Source: CAUZIR01 sp965250195 (GTDB taxonomy: Bacteria > Chloroflexota > Dehalococcoidia > Lucifugimonadales > UBA2962). Taken from it: a stretch of DNA of 64,000 bases. Shown here one piece after another: positions 35,979-45,011 of the stretch; within the stretch, counting starts at the first letter, position 1, and each line of letters begins with the position of its first letter. The stretch is from positions 1,240,001 through 1,304,000 of the forward strand of contig OZ252295.1 of assembly GCA_965250195.1 (NCBI GenBank). Direction: 5' to 3'. The position numbers and the translations under genes were made by a program. The notes below the pieces were generated by a model. The model was given only the letters and a program-made list of their open reading frames with translations. It made no database searches and was not told the origin of the DNA.

Positions 35979-36806
35979 TTAAATCAGCGAGTAGCTCTGG
36001 CCGCCGTCAACCGGAATGCACGTCCGGGTAATCATCCCGGCCCGGTCCGATGCCAGAAACGTAATCAGGGCGCCTACCGCTTCGGGGTTGCCGAACCTTC
36101 CCGTGGGAAGAACCCGGTCGTAGAAGCGCTCCATGGTCTCTGCCGAGTGCTCCTTCGGTAGCGTTTCCCACATGCCGCCTGGAGCCTTAATCATCCCCGG
36201 CGCGACGGCATTGACGAGGACTCCGTGTCCGGCGAGAGAGACCGCGGCGTGCTTGGTCCAGCCAATGAGCGCCGCCTTGGCCGACATGTAGGCGATGTTG
36301 CCGCCATGCTCGCGCCCCCACACCGAGGCGATGTTGATTATCCGGCCCCATCGCCGCTCCACCATCGAGGGCACGACCAGCCGGGCTAGCGTGAACGAGT
36401 TGAACGTGTTGCGGGTGAAGATCGTGTCCATGTCGCCCAGAGCGGTATGCTCGATATCTTCGAGCGTCCTATCGCCACGAGGACGCTCCGTCATGTTCAA
36501 AATCCAGTCCTCTTTCGAGGCGGAGCCGCCGACGTTGTTGACCAGTATTTCGACCGATCCCAATCCATCCACAACCGTCTGATGGAGACTCGGCAGAGCG
36601 TCCAGATCGGAGGCATCGGCGACAACGGGCAGGCATCGCACACCCAGCGCCGACACGTCGTCGGCCGTCGTTTGCAGACTGCCCTCGCTGCGGCCACATA
36701 TGGCCACATCAACCCCCTCGGCCGCAAGCGACAGCGCCGTCTGCCGCCCGAGCCCACGGCTGCTGCCCGTTACGAGCGCGATCTTTCCGGCTAGTCCCAG
36801 GTCCAT
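35979..36806 (-). CDS. Short-chain dehydrogenase/reductase (first of a three-SDR group)
   Basis: The 275-residue classical SDR has IALVTGSSRGLGRQ, NNVGG, a catalytic Ser in NIASVWG and YMSAK. WGREHGGNIAYMSAKAALIGWTKHAA nearly repeats the SDR at 38199, so the two are paralogs flanking an amidase. The ATG at 36806 starts 10 bases after the amidase stop; a longer frame to 36863 overlaps it. Substrate unknown. Confidence 0.9.
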   Translation of the reverse strand: MDLGLAGKIALVTGSSRGLGRQTALSLAAEGVDVAICGRSEGSLQTTADDVSALGVRCLPVVADASDLDALPSLHQTVVDGLGSVEILVNNVGGSASKEDWILNMTERPRGDRTLEDIEHTALGDMDTIFTRNTFNSFTLARLVVPSMVERRWGRIINIASVWGREHGGNIAYMSAKAALIGWTKHAAVSLAGHGVLVNAVAPGMIKAPGGMWETLPKEHSAETMERFYDRVLPTGRFGNPEAVGALITFLASDRAGMITRTCIPVDGGQSYSLI

Positions 36807-36816
36807 CTGGAGGTAC

Positions 36817-38202
36817 TCACTTTCGGTCTTGTGGGGGCCGCCAGCCTCCCAGCTTCTCCTCAATGCGTGCGGCAGCCGCCAGGGCGATGTCCTCGCGCCA
36901 GGGCCGGGCGATCACCTGTACCCCGATCGGCAAGCTTTCTGGGGACGTGCCTGCGCGCACCACCACCACCGGCCAACCAATGTGGTTAAACGGAAACAGG
37001 TAGCTGTACTGTTCGGCGCGTACCCCGCCCTGCTTGGGAGCGGGCCGGTCGGCAACGGGGCATACGAGAACGTCGTAGTCGGACATGAACGCCAGCATTT
37101 CGGCCCGAAACTCCGTCCACCGAACGAGCGCCGCCGCCAGCTCGTCAGCGGTCGGCGGGCTTGCTTGCAGCAGGTCCAACGTGTCTTGCAACACCTGGTG
37201 AATGCGTTTCGTTCCGGCGTCTCTGAGGAGCCTCCTCAGGCCCTTGCCGCCGTCAGCGCCCAGTATAGGTAGCTGCAACTCCAGGGCATGCTCCACGCCG
37301 GGCGGCCGGGCCTCCACGGCGTCGTGATCGAGGGTGCCGGCCGCATCCCGGACGGCCGAGGCGGCCCCGGGGGTTGGATCGGCGATGCCGTTGTCTGTGA
37401 ACCAGGCAACTCGGAGTTCGCCAGCGTCCACCGCCGGCGGGTCGCCCAGCGGAGCCGGCACGGCCGAGGGGTCGATGCCGTCCTCTCCCGAGATCGCCAC
37501 CAGCGCAGGGTACAGGTCCTCGACCCGGCGCGCCATCGGACCCACCTGAACCAGCCCGTCGAGCGTCCCGGTCGCAGGCGGCCAGTGGCCGGTTCGCGGT
37601 ACCCGACCAGCGGTGGGTTTCAGTCCAGTGATGCCACAGTAGTGGGCGGGGTTGCGGATCGAGCCCTCGGCGTCGCTGCCAATCCCCAGCGGCGAGCCTC
37701 CGGCCGCGATGATCGCCGCCTCGCCGCCGCTGGAGCCACCCGGCGTGCGGGAAGTATCGAAAGGGTTGTTGGTGCGGCCGTAGACCAGGTTATCCGTCTC
37801 GTCGGCCAGCGCGGCCTCGGGCACGTTGGTCTTGGCCAGCAGAATGGCACCTGCCTCGCGGAGACGGGTGACGACCGTGGAGTCTCGATCCGGGACGTAA
37901 TCCCGCCTGCCGGTGGTACCGGAGGTGGAGACGATTCCGGCCGTCTCGAACGAGTCCTTGATGGTAAACGGGACGCCGTGCAGGGGGCCGATGTCGCCGC
38001 CTACGGCCAGCGCACGGTCCGCCGCGTCGGCGTCCCGCCTGGCACCCTCGGCCCTTAGCTGAACCACTGCGTTCAGTTGCGGGTTGACCGCTTCGATCCG
38101 GCGCAGGTGGGCGTCTACGACCTCCGCTGCGGAAACTTCACGTCCGCGAATTCGTCGCGCCAGCGCTGTCGCGCCTGAGTCGAGCAGGTCGTCCACGATC
38201 AA
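36817..38202 (-). CDS. Amidase (amidase signature family), second copy
   Basis: This 461-residue enzyme has Lys in VPFTIKDSFETAG, GGSSGGEAAIIAAG and GSDAEGSIRNPAHYCGITGLKPT, all typical of the family. It starts in the ATGA overlap with the SDR upstream and ends 10 bases before another SDR, giving a coupled SDR-amidase-SDR unit. It differs from the amidase at 23965 and from GatA. A catabolic amide substrate is likely but unidentified. Confidence 0.92.
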   Translation of the reverse strand: MIVDDLLDSGATALARRIRGREVSAAEVVDAHLRRIEAVNPQLNAVVQLRAEGARRDADAADRALAVGGDIGPLHGVPFTIKDSFETAGIVSTSGTTGRRDYVPDRDSTVVTRLREAGAILLAKTNVPEAALADETDNLVYGRTNNPFDTSRTPGGSSGGEAAIIAAGGSPLGIGSDAEGSIRNPAHYCGITGLKPTAGRVPRTGHWPPATGTLDGLVQVGPMARRVEDLYPALVAISGEDGIDPSAVPAPLGDPPAVDAGELRVAWFTDNGIADPTPGAASAVRDAAGTLDHDAVEARPPGVEHALELQLPILGADGGKGLRRLLRDAGTKRIHQVLQDTLDLLQASPPTADELAAALVRWTEFRAEMLAFMSDYDVLVCPVADRPAPKQGGVRAEQYSYLFPFNHIGWPVVVVRAGTSPESLPIGVQVIARPWREDIALAAAARIEEKLGGWRPPQDRK

Positions 38203-38975
38203 AGCATAGAAATGCCCTGGCCGCCGTCAACCGGGATACAAGCGCCGGTGATCATGCCCGCGCGGTCCGATGACAGGAACGCCACCAGGTCGCCTACCGG
38301 CTCAGGCCACCCGAACTTTCCCAGCGGCAGGTTGTCGTCGATAAAGCTCTGCACCGCGTCGGGCGCATTGTTGGCCTGGAACCGCTCCCAGCTGCCGCCG
38401 GGGTGGGCGATGGAGCCGGGGGCTATCGAGTTCACCAAAATCCCGTACTTGCCGAGCGACACGGCCGCATGTTTGGTTGCGCCAATCAGCCCCGCCTTGG
38501 CCGACATGTACGAGATATTGCCGCCATATTCCCGACCCCAGATGGAGGCGATGTTGGTAATTCGCCCCCAGCCACGCCCCTTCATGTGCGGTATCACCAG
38601 CCGCATAAGCTCGTACCCGCCGAACAGATTGATGTCGAAAGTCCCGGCAAAATCGTCGAGCGACGTGCCCGTTATGTCCTCGCGGGACTTCGTACCGCCG
38701 ACGTTGTTGACGAGGATGTCGATCGGCCCCACCGCCACCGCGGCCTCGGCGTGAATGCGGGCGATGTCGCCCCGCTCGCCCACGTCTCCCAGTATCGCGA
38801 CCGCCCTTGCGCCTATAGCTTCCAGCTCGGCCTTCGCGCCCGCCAGCGTCTCTTCGGTCCGCCCGCAGATGGCCACGCTCGCCCCTTCACGGGCCAGCGA
38901 CAGCGCGCACTGCTTGCCGAGCCCTCGACTGCCACCGGTAACGAGCGCGACTTTGCCATTCAGATTCAGGTCCAT
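38199..38975 (-). CDS. Short-chain dehydrogenase/reductase (second of group)
   Basis: This 258-residue SDR starts MDLNLNGKVALVTGGSRGLG and has NNVGGT, Ser in NIASIWG and YMSAK. It ends VDGGQGISML. The close paralog at 35979 shares the unusual WGREYGGN block after the Ser. It overlaps the amidase gene by 4 bases, so translation is coupled. Substrate unknown. Confidence 0.92.
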   Translation of the reverse strand: MDLNLNGKVALVTGGSRGLGKQCALSLAREGASVAICGRTEETLAGAKAELEAIGARAVAILGDVGERGDIARIHAEAAVAVGPIDILVNNVGGTKSREDITGTSLDDFAGTFDINLFGGYELMRLVIPHMKGRGWGRITNIASIWGREYGGNISYMSAKAGLIGATKHAAVSLGKYGILVNSIAPGSIAHPGGSWERFQANNAPDAVQSFIDDNLPLGKFGWPEPVGDLVAFLSSDRAGMITGACIPVDGGQGISML

Positions 38976-39047
38976 TCAATGCTCCCCGTCCCGGCGGAGC
39001 CGGGACTCTATTCCCCTCAGGCAAATCGCCCGGCGATTTTCTTCGAA

Positions 39048-39857
39048 CTAGTGCTCCATCACGGTGCCGCCGTTTATGTTGATCGATTGGCCGGTAATCC
39101 AGCTCGCGGCCTCGGTGCACAGGTAGGCCACCAGTCCGCCGACTTCCTCGTCTGTGCCGTTTCGTCTGATCGGGCTGCCCACGGCGATGCCCTCCATGCG
39201 GCCGTCTTCGAGAGCGTCCATGCGCGCTGTCTCGGTGGCGCCGGGGCACACGCAGTTGACGTTGATGTTCTGCGGCCCCAGCTCCTGCGCCATCGACTGG
39301 GTCATTCCCACGACCGCGAAATTAGCGGCGTTATAAGCGAGCGTATCGGCCACCCCACGTTTGCCCGCAGTAGAAGAGATATTTACGATTTTTCCTCCCG
39401 TTCCCTTGCCCGGCCCGGCCTTTAAGAACGCCCTGGTGCACAGATACGTCCCGGTCACCTTCACGTCCAGCACCCATTGGAAGACGTCCGGCGGCACATC
39501 CACGATTGGCGCCCTGTCCTTGCCGATGGCCGTTGCCGCGTTGTTGACCAGTATGTCCACCCGCCCGAACTCCGCCAGAGTCCGGTCAATCATCGCCTGC
39601 ACCTGCGCCTCGTCTGCCACGTCCACGACCACCGGGAGCGCCTTTCGACCTAGCGCTCGAATCTGCTCGGCAGTGCTCTCGATGTCCCGCCACCCGGCCG
39701 CCTTCTCGTCATCCGGAAAGCTCGACGGATCTCTGCCGGTGCCGGTGACCACCACATCGGCCCCCAGCTCGGCCAGCCGAACCGCTGCGGCCCTGCCGAT
39801 ACCCCGCAGACGGCCCGCGCCGGTGACTATTGCGACCTTCCCGTCCAGCTCAGCCAT
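39048..39857 (-). CDS. SDR-family protein with Asn in place of the catalytic Lys
   Basis: The 269-residue protein has VAIVTGAGRLRGIGRA, NNAAT and the INGG end, so the SDR fold is clear. The active site reads S161-S162 and Y175-N-A-A-N179, where position 179 should be Lys. The codon is AAT at 39321-39323, one base away from AAA or AAG. The ribose-binding and proton-relay Lys is thus missing, and activity is doubtful unless another residue helps. It lies 19 bases after gatA. Confidence 0.85.
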   Translation of the reverse strand: MAELDGKVAIVTGAGRLRGIGRAAAVRLAELGADVVVTGTGRDPSSFPDDEKAAGWRDIESTAEQIRALGRKALPVVVDVADEAQVQAMIDRTLAEFGRVDILVNNAATAIGKDRAPIVDVPPDVFQWVLDVKVTGTYLCTRAFLKAGPGKGTGGKIVNISSTAGKRGVADTLAYNAANFAVVGMTQSMAQELGPQNINVNCVCPGATETARMDALEDGRMEGIAVGSPIRRNGTDEEVGGLVAYLCTEAASWITGQSININGGTVMEH

Positions 39858-39876
39858 GTTTTTCTCCTGACACCTC

Positions 39877-41346
39877 TTAAAGTGAGGGTCTCATCTGGTG
39901 ATCGGCCGCTCGCTCGTAGGCGTGGGCCACATGGAGCAGGGCCTCCTCGCCGAGGTGCGGCGCCATGAACTGCAGTCCCGCCGGCAGTCCATCGACCATG
40001 CCTGCGGGCACCGATATCGCCGGAATGCCAGCGATATTCGCGGGCATGGTGAATATATCGTTGAGATACATCTGCACGGGGTCGGCGGTGTTGGCGCCCA
40101 GCTCGAATGCAACAGACGGCGAGGTCGGCGTCGCCAGCACATCGAACTCTTTGAATGCTTCGGAAAACTCGCGCCGGATGATCGTGCGAACCTTCTGCGC
40201 CTTCAGGTAGTAGGCATCGTAATACCCGGCGGACAGCGCGTAGGTGCCGAGCATGATGCGCCGCTTCACCTCCGGGCCGAAGCCCTCCTGTCGCGTCCTG
40301 GCCAGCGCCTCCCACATGGTGTCGGCCTCGGCCGAGTACCCGTACTTGACCCCGTCATAGCGCGCCAGGTTGGACGAAGCCTCCGAGGGAGCGATGATGT
40401 AGTAGACGGCGAGGGCGTGCATGGTGTGCGGCAGCGAGGTTTCTACGACCTCCGCACCCAGATCGGCCAGTATCTCAATGCCCGCCCTTACGGCCCTCTC
40501 CACGCCGGCGTCCAGACCTTCCGGGAAATACTCTTTCGGCACGCCGATCTTAAGGCCCCGAACATCTCCAGTCAGGGACTTGGAATAGTCCGGCACGGGC
40601 TTGTCGATGGAAGTCGCGTCCCTGTGGTCATGGCCCGCTATCGCGCCCAATACAAGGGCGGCGTCCTCCACGTCGCTCGTGAACGGTCCTATCTGGTCGA
40701 GGGAGCTTGCGAAAGCGACCAGGCCATACCGGCTCACCAGCCCGTAGGTCGGCTTGAGGCCGACTACTCCGCACAGCGAGGCGGGCTGGCGGATGGACCC
40801 TCCGGTGTCGGAACCCAGCGAAAACAGCGCCTCTCCGGCGCTGACCGCCGCGGCGGGGCCTCCGCTGCTACCACCCGGCACCCTTTCGGTGTCGTGAGGG
40901 TTGCGAGTGGGGAAGAACGCCGAGTTCTCTGTCGATGAACCCATGGCGAACTCGTCCAGGTTGCCCTTGCCAACCAGCACCGCGCCTGCGCTTTCAAGCC
41001 GGGCGGTGACAGTGGCATCGTAGGTGGGGACGAAGTCCTGAAGCATTTTCGATGAACACGTCGTCCTGACACCCCGAGTGGACATGTTGTCCTTCAGTTG
41101 CATGGGAATGCCGGTGAGCGGGCCCACCTCGCCCGCGGCAATACGCTTGTCGGCACGGTCGGCCTGCTTCAGCGCCTGGTCGCCGGTTAGGGTGACGAAG
41201 GCCTTTATCGCTGGCTCAACCGCGCTCACACGGTCCAGTACGGACTCGGTCAGCTCGCGAGCCGAAAGATTTTTTGAATCTAGAGCCGTCCTCGCCTCAT
41301 GGATGGTCAGCGCCCACGGCGGCGTGCCCGTGGTGGATTGGCTCAA
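39877..41346 (-). CDS. gatA: Glutamyl-tRNA(Gln)/aspartyl-tRNA(Asn) amidotransferase subunit A
   Basis: This 489-residue subunit supplies ammonia by hydrolysing glutamine for tRNA-dependent amidation of Glu-tRNA(Gln). The signature is full: Lys in IPMQLKDNMSTRG, GGSSGGPAAA and SDTGGSIRQPASLCGVVGLKPTYG, then SRYGLVAFASSLDQIGP, which is characteristic of GatA as opposed to general amidases. The start is TTG immediately after the gatC stop. gatB is not in this window. Confidence 0.96.
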   Translation of the reverse strand: MSQSTTGTPPWALTIHEARTALDSKNLSARELTESVLDRVSAVEPAIKAFVTLTGDQALKQADRADKRIAAGEVGPLTGIPMQLKDNMSTRGVRTTCSSKMLQDFVPTYDATVTARLESAGAVLVGKGNLDEFAMGSSTENSAFFPTRNPHDTERVPGGSSGGPAAAVSAGEALFSLGSDTGGSIRQPASLCGVVGLKPTYGLVSRYGLVAFASSLDQIGPFTSDVEDAALVLGAIAGHDHRDATSIDKPVPDYSKSLTGDVRGLKIGVPKEYFPEGLDAGVERAVRAGIEILADLGAEVVETSLPHTMHALAVYYIIAPSEASSNLARYDGVKYGYSAEADTMWEALARTRQEGFGPEVKRRIMLGTYALSAGYYDAYYLKAQKVRTIIRREFSEAFKEFDVLATPTSPSVAFELGANTADPVQMYLNDIFTMPANIAGIPAISVPAGMVDGLPAGLQFMAPHLGEEALLHVAHAYERAADHQMRPSL

Positions 41347-41347
41347 C

Positions 41348-41635
41348 TTATTCTAGTACGGCTCTGACGCGGACGAACTCGCCCTGGCGGCGAGGGGCGT
41401 TGGCCAGGGTTTCATCTTGCGTCTGACACACTTTGGCGACATCGTCTCGGAGCACCGAAGCAACGCCCGACGGGTGCGCGGTGGTTTCGACGCCTTCGGT
41501 ATCGACCTCGCTGAGGGTTCGGAACCGCTCAAGAATGTCCGAGAGCTGGCCGCGCATGACCTCGATCTCCTTGGGGCTCATGCCGACCTTCGCCAACTCG
41601 GCTATGTCTCTGACTTCTTGTGCGGAAAGCTCCAT
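41348..41635 (-). CDS. gatC: Glutamyl-tRNA(Gln) amidotransferase subunit C
   Basis: This small 95-residue subunit stabilises the GatAB complex. It has the family core LSAQEVRDIAELAKVGMSP, a DILERFRTLSEVDTEGVE stretch and the conserved RDDV near the C terminus. The ATG at 41635 is favoured over an upstream start because the family begins there. It immediately precedes gatA, so the pair is cotranscribed. Confidence 0.92.
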   Translation of the reverse strand: MELSAQEVRDIAELAKVGMSPKEIEVMRGQLSDILERFRTLSEVDTEGVETTAHPSGVASVLRDDVAKVCQTQDETLANAPRRQGEFVRVRAVLE

Positions 41636-41697
41636 GAGATGCGGGTCTGAGTTTAGCAAACGACCGTCTCGGGCGCACCGCTTCGGGCCGGGCGTAC

Positions 41698-41726
41698 TTG
41701 TAAGCCCTGGAACGTGCGGCTAGAAT
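41698..41726 (+). promoter_or_regulatory. Probable promoter of the kelch lipoprotein pair
   Basis: TTGTAA and TAGAAT are separated by 17 bases, each 5/6 to consensus or close. It lies about 120 bases ahead of the first kelch start. Confidence 0.5.
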
Positions 41727-41846
41727 CTTGGGATTGTGCGAGACCCGGGACTCCCACTTGGCCGCGAGCCGTCGCAGCAGGGTCGGTTGAGCAGCCGCCC
41801 CAACTGAAACCATGACTTTGTATCAAAACGTATGAGGTTTACCGAC

Positions 41847-43040
41847 ATGGCAAATCTGACTATCCCGTCCAAGGCCTTCGCACTGGTCGCAATCGCCCTC
41901 GTGGCCCTACTGCTGGCCGCTGCGTGCGGCGGTAGCGACGACGCCGGTTCGACGACGACAACCACAGACGGGGGCGAAACCGAGCAGACCACCGAGACGA
42001 GCGGATCCACGGCCGCGACTGGAGCCTCAGGTGATTTCGTCAGCGTGGACGAAATGAAGGCCGCCCGACAGCTACACGCCGCCGTCAAGCTCCTGGACGG
42101 GCGCGTATTCATCGTCGGCGGACGCGGACCCGGCGCCAACCTCAACAACACCGTCTATGAGTCGGCCGAAATCTATGACCTGGCGACCGATGAGTGGACC
42201 CTGACGGGCGAGATGAAAGACCAGCGCCACGATCTTTGCGGCACGCTGCTCGACGACGGCCGTGTACTGGCCGCAGGCGGGCGGGGCAAGCTGAATTTCG
42301 CCATGGGCACCGCGGAGATCTGGGATTCCGCCACAGGCACCTGGTCATCCACGGGAAACCTCGTAACCGAGCGCGACTACATGCCCTGCGTGACCCTTAG
42401 TGATGGCCGAGTGCTTATCGTCGGCGGCGAGAGCGAAGGATATTCACTGCTGGACAGCGCCGAGATTTACGATCCGGCAACCGGGGAGTGGACCGAGACA
42501 CCGGCCATGTCCGTGACGCGTGCGCGACACACCGCCACGCTGCTCGACGACGGCCGGGTGCTGGTAACCGGCGGCGGAAAGATCGATCCGCCCTACGAAA
42601 AGGTCACTGAAATCTACGACCCGGTCGCCAATACCTGGACAGTAGTTGCCGAGATGTCCACCGGCCGCGCTTCGCACGCCGCCGTCAAGCTCGACGACGG
42701 CACCGTGCTGGTGGTGGGCGGCAAGGGTAAAAAGCTCACGACGGAAATTTACGATCCGACGGCCAATACCTGGACCAAGGTAGGCATCACCGAGATCCCA
42801 CATTCGGACGCCGAGGCGATCGTGCTGACGGACGGCACCGTGTTGCTCACCGGCGGCGTGGGCCACAGGATCGCCGCCGAGATATTCGACCCGGCGACCG
42901 GCGAGTGGGCGAGAATTAACGACATGAACGACACTCGCTACAGGCACGAGATGATCCTGCTCGATAGCGGGCAGGTGCTCGTTGTCGGAGGAAACGGCAA
43001 GGAAGGCCTTCTCGCCGAAACCGAGCTTTTCACTCCATAG
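41847..43040 (+). CDS. Kelch-repeat lipoprotein, copy 1
   Basis: This 397-residue lipoprotein has the lipobox LLLAAAC (Cys27), a Thr/Gly-rich linker and about six kelch blades (repeat motif 'LxDGRVLxxGG...xxAEIYDPxTGxWxx'). It forms a beta-propeller on the outer face of the membrane. I chose the ATG at 41847, which has GAGG 9 bases upstream, over the ATG at 41832. A similar gene follows. No catalytic residues can be named. Confidence 0.88.
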   Translation: MANLTIPSKAFALVAIALVALLLAAACGGSDDAGSTTTTTDGGETEQTTETSGSTAATGASGDFVSVDEMKAARQLHAAVKLLDGRVFIVGGRGPGANLNNTVYESAEIYDLATDEWTLTGEMKDQRHDLCGTLLDDGRVLAAGGRGKLNFAMGTAEIWDSATGTWSSTGNLVTERDYMPCVTLSDGRVLIVGGESEGYSLLDSAEIYDPATGEWTETPAMSVTRARHTATLLDDGRVLVTGGGKIDPPYEKVTEIYDPVANTWTVVAEMSTGRASHAAVKLDDGTVLVVGGKGKKLTTEIYDPTANTWTKVGITEIPHSDAEAIVLTDGTVLLTGGVGHRIAAEIFDPATGEWARINDMNDTRYRHEMILLDSGQVLVVGGNGKEGLLAETELFTP

Positions 43041-43082
43041 CTCGATAGGGCTCGCTGGAAGCGAGGACGGGCCGCTCAGGGT

Positions 43083-43132
43083 CGTGACGCTAGTCGGGTT
43101 CGTGACGCCGGTCGGGTTCGTGACCGAGGTAA
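43083..43132. repeat. Short imperfect tandem repeats between the kelch genes
   Basis: Three imperfect copies of a roughly 18-20 base unit (core GTCGGGTTCGTGACGCC) occur just ahead of the second kelch gene. They lie outside the likely coding start at 43138, and their role is unknown. Confidence 0.5.
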
Positions 43133-43137
43133 CGTCG

Positions 43138-44304
43138 ATGAGAGCGAGACGTGGTTTCGCCCTTGTCCTCCTGGGCTTGCTGGTCGGGGGCGCACTGGCG
43201 GCGGCCTGTAGTAGCTCACCCGCAGCCTATTCCGAGACGACTACAGAGGACAACGCGGCCGAGCAGACCGCCAAAGTCGTGGCCACGGACCCCGGCGAGT
43301 TTGTCCCGTCGGGCGATATGAAGGCCTCCCGCATTCAGCACTCCGTCATTAATCTCACCGATGGCCGGATCATGGTCATTGGCGGCAAGGACACCGGAGC
43401 CAACCACAACAGTGTTATCCACGCCTCGGCGGAGATCTACGATCAGGTCACCGGCGAATGGGACTGGACCGGCGACATGTCCATCGAGCGCCACGCCATG
43501 GCCACCGGTGTCCTGGCGGATGGGCGCGTCATTGCGGCAGGCGGTCGCGGCATCCTCGCCCACGCCCTCCCGAACGTGGACATATACGACTCCGCGACCG
43601 GGACCTGGACGCCGGTCGCGTCCATGAATGAGGCCAGGGACGAAGTCCCCGGCGTGGTGCTCGCCGACGGGCGGGTCCTCATTCCCGGCGGCACCAACCG
43701 CGACTACGGCCACCTCGGCTCGGTTGAAATCTACGATCCGTCTGCGGACATCTGGACCGAGGTCGCGTCCATGTCCGAAAAACGCGGCCTGCATACGGTC
43801 ACGCTGCTTGCCGACGGCCGGGTGCTGGTGACAGGGGGCGGCAAGTTTGACGGCCCGTACACCAAGACCGCCGAGATTTATGATCCGGACACCGGCGTCT
43901 GGTTCCCGGCAGGCACCATGAACGTGAGCCGGGCCAACCACACCGCGACGCTGCTAGGCGACGGCCGCGTGTTGATAGTCGGCGGCCGGGGCAAACGCAA
44001 CAACGCCGAGATCTACGACCCGGCTGCGAACACTTGGACACGCACGCCGGACCTTACCGAGCCCAGGGCCGACCACTCGGCAGTCTTGCTGGCTGATGGG
44101 AGAGTGATGATCACCGGCGGCGTGGGGAACCGCGACTCCGTGGAGATCTACGACCCGGAGACCGCCGCCTGGGTCCAGGTCGCCAGCATGAAGAATTCCC
44201 GCTACCGGCACGTTTCGGCACGACTCGACAACGGGGCGATCATCGTAGCTGGGGGTAACGGCGTTGAGCGGCTGCTTTCCGGCACCGAGCTTTTCGCGCC
44301 CTAG
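43138..44304 (+). CDS. Kelch-repeat lipoprotein, copy 2
   Basis: This 388-residue paralog of the preceding protein has the lipobox ALAAAC (Cys24) and similar kelch blades (MVIGGK, VIAAGGRG, VLIPGGTN, VLVTGGGK, VLIVGGRGK, VMITGGVGN). It probably arose by tandem duplication. The ATG at 43138 is chosen because it gives a proper signal peptide; the frame runs further upstream over the preceding gene but is not likely to be used there. Confidence 0.87.
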   Translation: MRARRGFALVLLGLLVGGALAAACSSSPAAYSETTTEDNAAEQTAKVVATDPGEFVPSGDMKASRIQHSVINLTDGRIMVIGGKDTGANHNSVIHASAEIYDQVTGEWDWTGDMSIERHAMATGVLADGRVIAAGGRGILAHALPNVDIYDSATGTWTPVASMNEARDEVPGVVLADGRVLIPGGTNRDYGHLGSVEIYDPSADIWTEVASMSEKRGLHTVTLLADGRVLVTGGGKFDGPYTKTAEIYDPDTGVWFPAGTMNVSRANHTATLLGDGRVLIVGGRGKRNNAEIYDPAANTWTRTPDLTEPRADHSAVLLADGRVMITGGVGNRDSVEIYDPETAAWVQVASMKNSRYRHVSARLDNGAIIVAGGNGVERLLSGTELFAP

Positions 44305-44352
44305 ACCCCGCGCCTTAGACTCGGACCCGGAATTACTCCCGGGCGCCCGGCC

Positions 44353-45006
44353 TCAGGCCTGGTTAACCCAGTCCATGGTCCGCTCCATCCCGTCGGTGAG
44401 GATACCGACGATGACCTTCGAAACGCGGGAAATGCCGTCGGAGATGGCTTCACGCTCGGCCTCTGACGGCGGCCCGAGGATGTACCCGACGTCGTCCCCT
44501 CCCGATTCGGGCCGACCGACCCCGATTCGCAGACGCGGAAAGCCACGATCACCCACCGCTGAGACTATCGACTTCATGCCGTTGTGCCCGCCCGGGCCGC
44601 CACCGGCCTTGAGCCTGAGCCTCCCCGGCGGCAGGTCCATGTCGTCGTAAATGACGAGCAGACGTTCGGGACCGACGCGATAGCGGTCCAACAGATATCG
44701 CGCAGCCCTTCCGCTCTCGTTGACGTACGTCCTGGGCTTCGCCAGTACCACCGGGTGATGCTCGATCGTTCCATCGCCAACCACGCACGTCCGGCGCCGC
44801 TCCGACAGTTCAATGGAGTACTGGCTGGCCAGCTCGTCGATTGCCCAGAAACCGGCATTGTGCCTGGTGGCGGCGTACTGTGGCCCCGGGTTGCCGATGC
44901 CCACCATGATCAGGTCTGGTGGCGCCTGCCCGCGTCCGCGCCCGGAGCTCGTCAGCCTGCCCAGCAACGCCACGCCAGGCCATCGTGAAGCCGTGCGGTC
45001 CGTCAT
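44353..45006 (-). CDS. pth: Peptidyl-tRNA hydrolase
   Basis: This 217-residue enzyme releases peptides from peptidyl-tRNA. It has VGIGNPGPQYAATRHNAGF with the catalytic His, KPRTYVNESGRAA, IYDDMDLPPGRLRLK and GGPGGHNGMKS. It carries about 30 extra residues before the usual start, beginning MTDRTASRW, but lies only 5 bases after the upstream stop, so the longer start fits the spacing. It is the last gene of a seven-gene leftward operon. Confidence 0.94.
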   Translation of the reverse strand: MTDRTASRWPGVALLGRLTSSGRGRGQAPPDLIMVGIGNPGPQYAATRHNAGFWAIDELASQYSIELSERRRTCVVGDGTIEHHPVVLAKPRTYVNESGRAARYLLDRYRVGPERLLVIYDDMDLPPGRLRLKAGGGPGGHNGMKSIVSAVGDRGFPRLRIGVGRPESGGDDVGYILGPPSEAEREAISDGISRVSKVIVGILTDGMERTMDWVNQA

Positions 45007-45011
45007 CTGCG

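Noticed and set aside
38403..39425. 340-codon rightward frame
   Set aside because: It is opposite two SDR genes with intact motifs.
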